A stretch of DNA of 62,239 nt from Hofstenia miamia (Eukaryota; Xenacoelomorpha; Acoela; Hofsteniidae). Of the stretch, positions 47,871-57,257 are shown piece after piece; within the stretch, counting starts at the first letter, position 1; each line of letters opens with the position of its first letter. The position numbers were made by a program, and so were the translations under genes. Under the pieces are notes generated by a model. That model was not told where the DNA came from, made no database searches, and worked only from the letters and a program-made list of their open reading frames with translations. Location of the stretch: contig CABFPE010000221.1 of assembly GCA_900660155.1 (NCBI GenBank), forward strand, positions 454,698-516,936. Direction: 5' to 3'.

Positions 47871-47884
47871 CTGGAACTCTTTGT
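47847..47884. repeat. 19-bp tandem duplication
   Basis: TTAGCTCTGGAACTCTTTG occurs twice in a row at the LINE A 3' end. Confidence 0.9.
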
Positions 47885-49055
47885 CGTTCATTTCTAGTTT
47901 TAATACGTTTTCATTTAGAATATTAATATATTCCTTAGTAATACATTGAGTACTATCATATATTATATAAGGAATTTCATTCTCATCCTTAAAATTTTGA
48001 ACATTTGATATAAATGACCACATTCGTAACTGATTTTTTCACTAAACTATTTATAAAAATGCTTCTAGATCAAAAATCAACTTAATTCAGGCAGCATTTC
48101 TTAATATTATTAATGCGCTATTTTGGGAAAAATTGTGCAGGTCTTATGCATTTCTTAATGCAATCATTTGTTTCTTCAGATATTCATATTTGCAATTGGA
48201 CAAAGCCTATGAGAAATATAGTCAACTAGAGCGAATTTTTAATAGAGAATAGAAGGAAGCAATAAAATTCCTCCATAATGATTACCATATCCCAGACCTA
48301 TGACACCATAAAAAGCAATATGCAATGAATAAAAAGCAATATGCAATGAAATGGCGCAATTACACGTTGATTTTTAGTAGCTGGTTGTGGTGAATCGGTG
48401 TAATTTTGGTCGAAGCAATTAAATACATTAAGCTCATCAAAAAGTATAAGATATACAAAAATCTGAAAATACATTGTATTCTTGAAAAAAAATTTACAAC
48501 ACTATAAAATGGAATCAGTACAGTCCGCACATACATCAACTGCACAGAAGAAACATGTATTGAATATTGCTCATGTAACAGAAATGTAGGAAACCCACAA
48601 TTATTTCACATTTTCACAGCACTACTACTGGTACTTATGTTCTTAACATTCTTAACAAAATTTCTCTTTGATGCTGCGTTTTTGTTTTGGTCAAGTTTAT
48701 GTTTTTAACAATACTCTAGGGGCTACTGATTGGGAATCATGATGCTAAAAATGGCAGGGCTGGCGAGACAGATTAGACCTAACTTCTGGCAGTTGAAGAA
48801 CACACGTTTAATTTGTTTTGTAAATATAGTTTGCTATATTTATTTATGCTTATGTAAACTGAAAAAGTTATATGCGTTTAAATTTTTATAGAATACAACA
48901 GAAGGCGATTGAATAGCAGATATTTTAGAATCAATCACATTTTGCATGATATTTGTAAAATTCCCGCAATTTCAATTGCATTGAAGTTTTTGTACAAATC
49001 CAGTTATGTAATTTTGCCAAATATAATCAAGAAAATTGTCGAAAAAATGCTATTT
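47885..49055. other. LINE A 3' flank, nothing recognised
   Basis: AT-rich. Two AAAAAGCAATATGCAATGAA words in tandem near 48312-48350. No poly-A tail or target duplication was found for LINE A. Confidence 0.5.
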
Positions 49056-49155
49056 ATATATATATATATATATGAATAGCATCAATAAATTCACACAACC
49101 TTGGATTCCTAGATTAATAAAATATAATAATCTAGGAGTCCATGACACAACACAT

Positions 49156-50460
49156 CAGAGATGGAATCGTATACGGATCGGATCGGATCTTCATTTAGAA
49201 AAACTTCGGATCTGTTTAGGATCGAAAATTTTTTAGAACTTGTGTATTTGTAAATTATATAAATTACGCACATTTTTACATTGAATCCTAATTTAATAAT
49301 AAATCTAAGTGAACTTCTGTAATTGAATTTCATTTTTCATACAACAGGTTCCGCCTTTTTCTTTCCAACAACTTATAAAATTGGTGACCAATACTTCAAA
49401 TCTGAAAATGCGATACATGTTAGCACTCACATAATGATAAAATAGTAAAGCAACCATAAACATTTGTTTGTACAAATTTGCAAATGGAAGAGCAGAATTC
49501 TGAAAAGGATGTAAAAGAAAAAGTACAGAACACAGAGAAGCAATTGAAATACCTTAGTTTTTGCCAACACTGCAAAATTTAAAAATACTAATATAATTTG
49601 GGAGGCTCTTCAATCAAAAAATGTCATTTAAACATGCATTCTAAGCAACTTGCAATGCCAAGATCAACGTAGTACTTTGAAAGCTTGTCATTATTATAAT
49701 CACTAATGCAAAAATGTTTATGGAACCATACCGTCGGTAAACTATTAATAGGGTGTGAATTTATTGAATGTTGCTGCTATATAATTCAAAATTTTTGATC
49801 CAATTTAGTATCCAGTTTCAGGAAAATTCAAAATTTATATTTAAATCTCAAATTTTGTTTAAAAAATTAATTTTTCTATCATGGATTTTAATACACTCTA
49901 CAACAATTTTTTAATGTCTTGCAATATGAATTTTGGGGTTGTTCTTTAATTTGTCATTATTTGTGCTATTCTTGTTTTCATTGCCTTAGCTGCAATTTTG
50001 AAGTAAATTTATCTTGTATGAAACAACTTCAATTCATAGTGATATTGCAAAGCGGTTATTTTTTAATTTGGACATAAAAAATAATACGAGAGGTAATACT
50101 ATAAGAAACTCAACTATTTAAACTCTATTAATATATTATGATTATAGTTGATGACAATTTTAGGAACTAGATTACAAAGCTTACAAATAAGTTGATTTGC
50201 ATGCACTATTTCCTTAGTATATGTCCATTTTTTATCTCAAGAGATAGTGTTGAAGCACTTAAAATTTTCTCTTCGCATTAAAAAAACATAAGTATTTTTT
50301 AAGTTTATGTTTGTTTATTGTTAGAATACTTACTTAAATTCGGATCCGTTTCTGATTGAAAACTAAATTTTTTTTTAAAAGTTCGGATCGGACCTGGATC
50401 TTGAAGTTTCGGATCGGGATCAGATCGGATCTTGAAATGTTGAGTCCGATTCCATATCTG
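49156..50460. mobile_element. hAT transposon, 1305 bp, with BED-finger relic
   Basis: Left end CAGAGATGGAATCG; reverse complement of right end CAGATATGGAATCG, 13 of 14 identical. The 8 bp outside are identical, caacacat (49148-49155 and 50461-50468). Multiple GGATCGGATC/GATCCGATC words lie inside both ends, a typical arrangement of transposase-binding sub-terminal repeats. Only a BED-type zinc finger relic remains of the transposase. Confidence 0.92.
49562..49650 (+). pseudogene. BED zinc finger relic of hAT transposase
   Basis: One frame reads CQHCKI, two stops, then LGGSSIKKCHLNMHSKQL. The spacing CxxC...GGSSxxKxHLNxH matches the BED finger at the N-terminus of hAT transposases. The two in-frame stops show it is dead. 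Confidence 0.6.
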
Positions 50461-50468
50461 CAACACAT

Positions 50469-51264
50469 ATACACAAAAGTACATACATTACAAAAACAAA
50501 TCTTGCATGCTTTGAATAAGTTAGTATAGTACTACTTTAATAACGAGTTATCGTTATACAGTTTGTATTCTAGCAATAATTTACAAGAAATATATTTTTG
50601 CTTAGGGAAGATTTTTAAATGCTTTTTAAAGGATTATATTTTTCAATGTCAGCAGGGTATTCAATATGACGAGTTATTTTGGAAAAAAAATCGACCTAGT
50701 AATGCTAAAATTTAAAGAATTAGGTAAATTCTGCTTTCCTAAAATTCCTCTATTAGAACTTAGTCAATCAAATTGTAAGTAGAGGTTGCAATTTAGGCTT
50801 TCTACTTTAAAAGAATTAGTAGTTATTGTACGAAATTTAGACGTTAATAAATCTTCAGATTTGGCACATTTACCTTTTTTAAAATTAAGAATTACTTTCA
50901 TATATTTGGCGACCACTTATCATTTGCAATTAATCAATGCATGGTTGAAAATGAATTTCAGGATATAATGAAAAAGCAGATATAAAATTTTTATATAAAA
51001 ATGGAGATCCCCTTATTGCGAAAAATTATAAGCAAACCTCAATAACGCACCCTTTTACTAAATTATTTGAAAAAATACTGCACATACAAGTCAACCATCA
51101 CCTTTAAAATTGATGCAATAATGTCAATTACTGAAAAAATATCCTCCAGTAAAGCCCAATTTTTATCCAGTTGCATATATAGTTTTGAAATTTTGGAGAT
51201 TAAATTTAAAAATTACGAATTTCATCATTTTTCAATTAAGTTACTTTTGTCATTCACTCAGTCT
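50469..51264. other. AT-rich DNA, nothing recognised
   Basis: No element ends or coding motifs were recognised. Confidence 0.5.
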
Positions 51265-51665
51265 TTATTTGACCGGTTTTATACCGGTCATAAAATACTG
51301 ACCCGACCTGTGCCGGTCATGACGGTTGACCCAACCGGTTTACACCTATGGTATATGTTGTTGATATTCTCACATCTTCTATTATAGATTTAATGCTTTA
51401 TATCACCATTCATCTTAAACCCGTTCAGAGATGCAAACGGTACCCTCAATTGCCGATCATGACACATGACTATGACTAGTCCGGTTCTGGTCACCCCTTA
51501 AACGGTCCGGTAGCCAATTACCGTCATGTGGGTATCGCTTGACCGATCCTCAAACCATAAGCATCGATTTTGACCGCTTTAACTGGTTTCACCGTATTTA
51601 TAGGTTCAATTCTCTCTTTGACCGGTTGTGACCGACATTGCTGTTTCGGTCCGTTTGCTTTGCAT
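51265..51665. mobile_element. ACCGGT-rich DNA-transposon end(s)
   Basis: Many ACCGG/CCGGT/GACCG words lie in 400 bp of otherwise AT-rich DNA. One end-like sequence faces left (CCGGTTTACACCTATG at about 51347, reverse complement CATAGGTGTAAACCGG). One faces right (CAGAGATGCAAACGGTACC at about 51430), with a loose inverted partner ending CGTTTGCTTTG near 51662. This resembles repeated sub-terminal binding words of hAT elements, but no octamer duplication was found and the boundaries are unknown. Confidence 0.45.
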
Positions 51666-51949
51666 TACATAATGCATTTGTAGTTGAAAGTACGTACACT
51701 GAATGCATACGCGTTTGAATTATCGGATTAACACTAAATATCTCATTATTCAATTCATTTCACAAACCAAAAAATTGAGACAAATCCCCAAAATGCTTTT
51801 AATTTTGCAAATTTTAATAAAGTGTTTTTTTGAAAATTGGTAATCCTATGTAAATAATTATACCATGATAGATTTTAGTAATTAATGATTCCTTCCAAAC
51901 ATCAATGGTGATGATTTTGATTCTTAATTTGAAACCAAATTAATATCAG

Positions 51950-52375
51950 ATCAGGCCCTTTGCAGTATTATCACCTAGGATGGGTCGATACGCATTGAGG
52001 AAGGGTTTATGGGAACTTCAACTTTCTTAAAAATTAAAGTTTTTCCAAGACTTTACACCATTTTAACTTTATGTTGCATGCATGGGTTACGCGAGATTTT
52101 CTGACAGGTGAGGTCATCTAGTAGTAATCAAATAAGTGACCAAAATCGGGGGAAGCCCCGCAACAATTTTTTGAAGATATAGACCAAATAGACCTTAGAA
52201 TGCATTTCACGATATTATTGAGAGCAAAGTTACAAAAATGGAATTAACAATTTTTACATGCCCATTTTGCTTTTAGCTTTGATGTACGGGAGGGGTTGTC
52301 TAACCTTCCAAGGGGATCGTGTTCCTCTGACCCCCTGTGGCAAAAGTCATGAAGCCGAGCTTAACGCCTGTGGTG
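51950..52375 (-). repeat. Dispersed repeat, copy 2, joined to diverged hAT MITE
   Basis: The left part is the inverted copy of 34040-34260. From about 52080 it carries GCGAGATTTTCTGAC, GGGGGAAGCCCCGC and GCATTTCACGATATTA, words of the 58203 MITE family at lower identity. It is thus an older copy of that family. Confidence 0.6.
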
Positions 52376-52379
52376 ATCC

Positions 52380-53389
52380 GGAAAATCAAAATAATCCCGT
52401 CAAGCAAAAATTTTGCAAAATGTACATGTAGTTTATTAAACGTGAAAATATAATCTAATAATGAATTATGGGATCTTATTGGTTTGCGCCTATAAATGCA
52501 CAGTGAGCAATGTTTAAATACTTAAATCTTTGGAGTTCATATTTACACAATGTATTCCACTTAATTGCCATTCAATGTTCAACGGCACTATTACGTTATG
52601 CACTTGTATTTATTCAAAAAATGACACGTTAGTGAATTGCATATGTGATCTATTAACATTTTCGCATAACGGTACACTGTATATAAGTGAGCTTTTTTGT
52701 AAACTGCATTGTATTTACAATCATATTTTAGTAAGCATAATTATGGTAATTGTCATGTGCTTTAACAGTTTGTTATTTGAAAAACTCCCTGGGGAAGTGA
52801 AATTAAGGGTGCTAGATCAGGTCCAGTCCGGTGGTCGGCGCCGACCGGCTTCCATCTTTGAGCCCGCCAAGTAATTACCCATCTTGAAGTCGCCACAGAC
52901 AAGCTGATGTTGGTCATTCTAATTCAAACATTGTAGCAGAAGAATTCCACGCAATGGATACAGAATTTTTGACAAATATCTGTTAAAAATTTTATGTTTT
53001 ACGTTTTATCTCTTGCAATATTCAGGGTTACAATTTGCTTTGTCTCTTTCAATATATTTAGATACTTTGTTATGTATATGTTACGTCAAATAGAATTGTA
53101 TAATTCCTAACGAAAGTTATGTATTTTTTTACGCAACGGACACACAGTTTTGAACTTCACCTTCAAGCCTGTAATACAAACTGTTTAACCACATTCTTTG
53201 CTAATATGTATCATGTTACTAATAATCTAATGACATTATTTTGATTTCGTCCAATTATTTTTTCAAAATATCATCGTTCGATAGAAAATTTCATCTAAAT
53301 ATTTTGGTTAAAAATATTTGAGTGTTGGTGCGATGCAATGAAAATTGTCATAGAACAAATGTAGGCAATAAAATATCGTAAGTAGTTTT
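52380..53389. other. Mostly AT-rich DNA with a GC-rich patch
   Basis: A GC-rich patch at about 52790-52872 contains the palindrome GGTCGGCGCCGACC. A 114-codon plus-strand frame (52530-52874) ends in it, but the part before the patch looks like chance coding. No family was recognised. Confidence 0.4.
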
Positions 53390-53501
53390 TGAGCAGACTT
53401 TTTTAGTAGGGCAGATTTCAACACGTGCAAATGGGGCACGGCACAAATTCTGTGGAGCGGTGCAGGGCAGTTCACAAAAATCTGCCCCACTTTTATCTCT
53501 G
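53390..53501 (-). mobile_element. hAT-like transposon end
   Basis: Reading leftward from 53501 the sequence starts CAGAGATAAAAGTGGGGCAG and repeats GGGGCA/TGCCC words over 110 bp, as in hAT ends. The opposite end was not found. A piggyBac-like MITE starts 1 bp to the right. Confidence 0.4.
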
Positions 53502-53506
53502 CTTAA

Positions 53507-53712
53507 CACATTGACTGCCATGTATCCATATATTGGGATACATGTTATATCCAAAATTTGCCTCGTATCCATATAATTATTTCAGATGTTTTTATTTGTG
53601 GACTTTTAAAAGGCGATCAATGATATTTTGACGTGGAATGTATTAAAAAAATAAATTAAAAAAAATTGGGCCTATTGCTCACATCAAGGATTTGGCTGTG
53701 GCAGTCAATGTG
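53507..53712. mobile_element. piggyBac-like MITE, copy 1 (206 bp)
   Basis: Terminal inverted repeats CACATTGACTGCCA and its exact complement, flanked on both sides by TTAA (53503-53506 and 53713-53716), the piggyBac target duplication. Just inside, ATGTATCC ... GGATACAT forms a hairpin. No coding capacity. The second copy is at 54770-54975. Confidence 0.9.
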
Positions 53713-53716
53713 TTAA

Positions 53717-54219
53717 TGTAATAATGCATCAATGCATTACTCCAGATGACGCCGAGTAGCTGTATTATTAAAAAACATCGCAAAGTCTGTGTTCCAAGTA
53801 AAACTTCAGTAAGTTTTATTACGTTCAAAATGTATGTTCTCTTGTCCAAGTTAAGACTTTGTCATATAAAATCTCATATTCAACACAACATTCAATTAGA
53901 CAACTACTTTTATTACAAAATTTTAATTTTTTGAAGATAGGAGTTTGTTCTTTCAGCATCCATTGAATGGTTGCAATCAGGAGCAAACATTTTAAAATGT
54001 ACAATGTCAATGGGCATTCATCTAGTAAATATAAAATAGAAAATATATTGAAGAAAGTCAAAATGTACCAAAAAAATACCAAAAAATATACTAGTTTTTG
54101 TATAGAACTTTTGTAAAATGTTAATGAAAATATTATTATTAATAGTAAAATGATATCCACATCAAGTACATTCTTATATTAACCTATGGCAGTTCAACAC
54201 TATTGGCCAGGCAGTAACT
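53717..54219. other. AT-rich DNA, nothing recognised
   Basis: Contains overlapping 60- to 110-codon frames on both strands without known motifs. Confidence 0.5.
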
Positions 54220-54563
54220 GAATTTCCTTTTCGCTGTTAAAATGGATTCTACTCAGTCAATAATGATTTATTTTTTACGGCATATGGGATTCTTTAGTAG
54301 GTTTACCAAAGAGACAGAATTTTTTTTGAGAAGTTCATTTTCTTTAATCTATATAAGCACAAAACTACTCTGTAAAGGAATTTCAAAAAGTTAGCATCAC
54401 TTTTAAAAGTATATAACATTTACATCATAACCAGATGTTCCTTTATAAAATACGTATGTCATAAATTTTATATTTCTATAGGGGTTGTGCACCAAATATT
54501 TGCATAGCTGAAATATAAATTCGCCAAAACTAAGAAATTCATTGGTTCTACATGGTAACGGAN
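54220..54563 (+). repeat. Dispersed repeat, copy 2 (single minisatellite unit)
   Basis: Homologous to 4236-4700. It holds one CTTTAGTAGGTTTACCAAAG unit in place of the four 57-bp units, plus a short insertion (about 54478-54525). It stops at an isolated N at 54563. Confidence 0.7.
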
Positions 54564-54769
54564 GATAGTTAAATATATCATCCTTCGTAGAATCAACGAC
54601 AGCACTGTGTTGCGCATAACTGAATTCTGCATTTTAGCTAAAATAAATTAAGAACAATATTGAATTTATGTCTACGTTAATTCCTGAGATTCGCTGTTTC
54701 AAATATTATAAATGGGCATAGATAGAGATTTGATTCCACTCTGGCGAGCATAATTCAAATGTCATTTAA

Positions 54770-54975
54770 CACATTGACTCCCATGTATCCATTTAATTGG
54801 ATACATGTTATATCCCAAATTTGCCTCGTATCCATATAATTATTTCAGATGTTTTTATTTGTGGACTTTTAAAAGGCGATCAATGATATTTTGACGTGGA
54901 ATGTATTAAAAAAATAAATTAAAAAAAATTGGGCCTATTGCTCACATCAAGGATTTGGCTGTGGCAGTCAATGTG
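54770..54975. mobile_element. piggyBac-like MITE, copy 2 (206 bp)
   Basis: Same length and sequence as copy 1 with a few substitutions (CACATTGACTCCCA at the left end). Flanked by TTAA at 54766-54769 and 54976-54979. It lies at the 3' edge of the LINE B reverse transcriptase and may have inserted into it. Confidence 0.9.
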
Positions 54976-54979
54976 TTAA

Positions 54980-55470
54980 CGCTCTATTGATTGTATAGTT
55001 TGAGTTAGATTTAGGAGACATAATACAAAATTCTGTTTTGTGGGGATTTAGAGTTAGAGGATGCATTTTGAAATAGTTATGTAAATCAGATAAATTTTTT
55101 TCTAAGTTTGTAATCGTTTTTTCAAGTGATGTCCTATTTGTAAAAATGCAAGTGTCATCAGCATATTGAACTACTTTACAGTCATGGCTTATTGAACTTC
55201 TTAGATCATTGATATATATATATATATATAGTAAAAAGTAACGGTCCCAGCAGTGTGCCATGTGGAACCCTTTTGTATAATTTCCCCATCTTGAAGAAAT
55301 TCCCTTGAACTTAACTCTTTGATATCGGTTACTTAAATAGCTTCAAATTAATTCCCTACTATGACTTTCAAAGCCAATGTGTTCTAATTTTTTTAAAAGG
55401 ATGTTGTGATTAATTGAATTGAATGCTTGAGAAGGATCTAAGAAAACTATTCTTAAAAATTCATTAACTG
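54980..55470 (-). pseudogene. LINE B reverse transcriptase
   Basis: Motifs on the minus strand from 55470 downward: FLDPSQAFNSINHNILLKKL (motif A), SYLSNRYQRVKFKG, VPHGTLLGPLLFTIY (motif B), INDL, VVQYADDTCIF (catalytic YADD) and LTLNPHKTEFCIM. A stop interrupts before SYLSNR. A TA array lies inside the conserved FTIYIND segment and shifts the frame there. Related to LINE C by the SINHxILLxKL and SYLSNRYQ motifs. Confidence 0.92.
55211..55229 (-). repeat. TA expansion inside a reverse transcriptase motif
   Basis: Nineteen alternating T/A bases occupy the place where FTIYIND would need nine. The extra ten bases move the frame, so VPHGTLLGPLLFTIY runs into a stop and INDL continues in another frame. 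Confidence 0.85.
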
Positions 55471-56460
55471 CTATTCTTCTGAAAGCATTTGGCCTCAATC
55501 TTCTTCCCTCGTTACCGTTTAGGTATCCCGCTCTAATCAGAATCTAGAAAATGTCCCTCTTGTTAGAATGGAACATTGGTTATTTAAGGAGACCATGCTC
55601 TTACTTGCAGCAGCAAAGGTGACAGAATTGGTCGGGATGGCATGATCGTTTTCGCGATACTGTATACTCAATGGCCGCTTCTGCTTCCCTATCTCCTGTC
55701 AAAGAGCATACTTAATGGCCGCTTCTGCTTCCCTATCTCCTGTCAAAGAGCAACGTGATCTAATTATTGGGACTCGGTCTAAATCTGGAGATGTTTTGAT
55801 TGATTCCTGTTTGGTCTGCAGGCAAGCCAGCTGACTTGACTTGACTGTCATCTCACCGCTGCAACCATTTCAAATGCGGCATTCAATGCAGGCTGGTCTC
55901 TAGGAGTAGATGAAGATCGCAAATACTCAAAATACTNGTTCTAATTTTTTTAAAAGGATGTTGTGATTAATTGAATTGAATGCTTGAGAAGGATCTAAGA
56001 AAACTATTCTTAAAAATTCATTAACTGCTATTCTTCTGAAAGCATTTGGCCTCAATCTTCTTCCCTCGTTACCGTTTAGGTATCCCGCTCTAATCAGAAT
56101 CTAGAAAATGTCCCTCTTGTTAGAATGGAACATTGGTTATTTAAGGAGACCATGCTCTTACTTGCAGCAGCAAAGGTGACAGAATTGGTCAGGATGGCAT
56201 GATCATTTTCGCGATTATGTATACTCAATGGCCGCTTCTGCTTCCCTATCTCCTGTCAAAGAGCAACGTGATCTAATTATTGGGACTCGGTCTAAATCTG
56301 GAGATGTTTTGATTCCTGTTTGGTCTGCAGGCAAGCCAGCTGCACCAGACTTGACTGTCATCTCACCGCTGCAAGTTTCAACCATTTCAAATGCGGCATT
56401 CAATGCAGGCTGGTCTCTAGGAGTAGATGAAGATCACAAATACTCAAAACACTTACATAA
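55381..56460. repeat. 0.5-kb direct duplication split by a single N
   Basis: 55381-55936 and 55938-56460 are copies of the same segment, both starting GTTCTAATTTTTTTAAAAGG within the LINE B reverse transcriptase and continuing into the plus-strand CCHC/nuclease relic. The N at 55937 lies exactly between them. The first copy also has a 44-bp internal tandem duplication (about 55674-55761) and small indels. It looks like a low-quality or allelic read end that was not merged. Confidence 0.9.
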
Positions 56461-56665
56461 TTGTGAATCTGAAGGTTATATATTTGTGCACTTGACCTTA
56501 GAAACACTAGGGGGCGCCTTAGCTACCTCAATTGCTGAATAGCGGAAAATTCACAATAGAGATGTGACTACTGCTTTCTTTAGATTTTTACAGTCTCTCT
56601 CAATTGCACTAATGCGAGGCAATGCTAATATGATCCTAACAAGATCTCTAGATCCTCATCACTAG
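56109..56665 (+). pseudogene. CCHC finger plus restriction-like nuclease, LINE C-terminal relic
   Basis: Plus-strand relic, better preserved than its duplicate at 55552-55936. In order: CPSC, two stops, GDHALTC (a CxxC...HxxxxC knuckle), KGDRIGR, then in a shifted frame HDHFRDYVYSMAASASLSP. The segment 56228-56542 is open and includes GDVLIPVWSAGKPAAPDLTV, LQVSTISNAAFNAGWSLG and HLTLETLGG; after its stop comes LQSLSIALMRGNANMILTRS. A CCHC knuckle followed by R/HDxxRD and a PxDVxxP...DVTV block recurs at the C-terminus of reverse-transcriptase polyproteins in invertebrates. It resembles the CCHC plus restriction-like endonuclease tail of R2-type LINEs. That assignment is by pattern, without a search. 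Confidence 0.65.
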
Positions 56666-56865
56666 AGAATGCTGTAAATCGTATTAAGTTAATTGTGTGA
56701 ATTTGTTGATAATTTTTCTTCATCATTTTAATTTTGATTTATACTATTATTCCAAAAATTTCTTTAATAATGTATGAAATTTTAAATGAATTTTGTAAAT
56801 TTATCGATTTTTTAATCAGTGTAATATTGATTTATTGTTTAATAATTGTAATTTTTTTAAATAAA

Positions 56866-57257
56866 CTAAATTGAATTCTATAAAAAGAATGCACGTAATA
56901 ATTGAGTGATCAGAGATTAGACATTCACTGCTTAAATATGTAAAATCATTAGCGTTGTTAACAAAAAAATTATCGATTATAGTTGAAGTGCAATTAGTAA
57001 TGCGGTTTGGTATAGTTTCATTGATATTACTTAAGTCAACAGAATTCAAAAATAAGTTTAGTTGCTCTCTTTCATTTCTATTAAATTAGTTGATATTCCA
57101 GTCTCCCATTACGAAAATTTGTTTGTTTTCTAATACACATTTCCGTGTTTCATTTTCAATTTCTTGAATGAAATTTTTCAACATACTTTTCTTTGGGCAA
57201 TATGAGGCATTTAGTAACTACTTTTGACACTGTTTTATAGTAGGAATGATTAACTCT
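56866..57257 (-). pseudogene. LINE B endonuclease, C-terminal part
   Basis: Reads on the minus strand ASYCPKKSMLKNFIQEIE, IFVMGDWNIN (GDxN catalytic motif), a stop, NERE, then from 57049 IPNRITNCTSTIIDNFFVN (the TRIT...STxIDxIF motif) and ECLISDHSIITCIL (SDH motif). These are the canonical C-terminal motifs of an APE-type LINE endonuclease. The piece begins exactly at the hAT insertion site. Confidence 0.92.

Larger units (their letters stand above)
43101..47880 (+). mobile_element. LINE family A, copy 2 (near full length, interrupted)
   Basis: Non-LTR retrotransposon with ORF1, APE endonuclease and reverse transcriptase in order. Homology to copy 1 begins at about 43104; the 5' untranslated part may extend to about 42960. 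It is interrupted by an N run (43708-44068), a TA-flanked inverted-repeat element (45319-46208) and a 366-bp hAT derivative (46809-47174). The LFxDYSSAFNT and GVPQGGPLSGVLF motifs suggest the CR1 group. The reading frame is broken in several places apart from the insertions, so it is not active. Confidence 0.9.
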
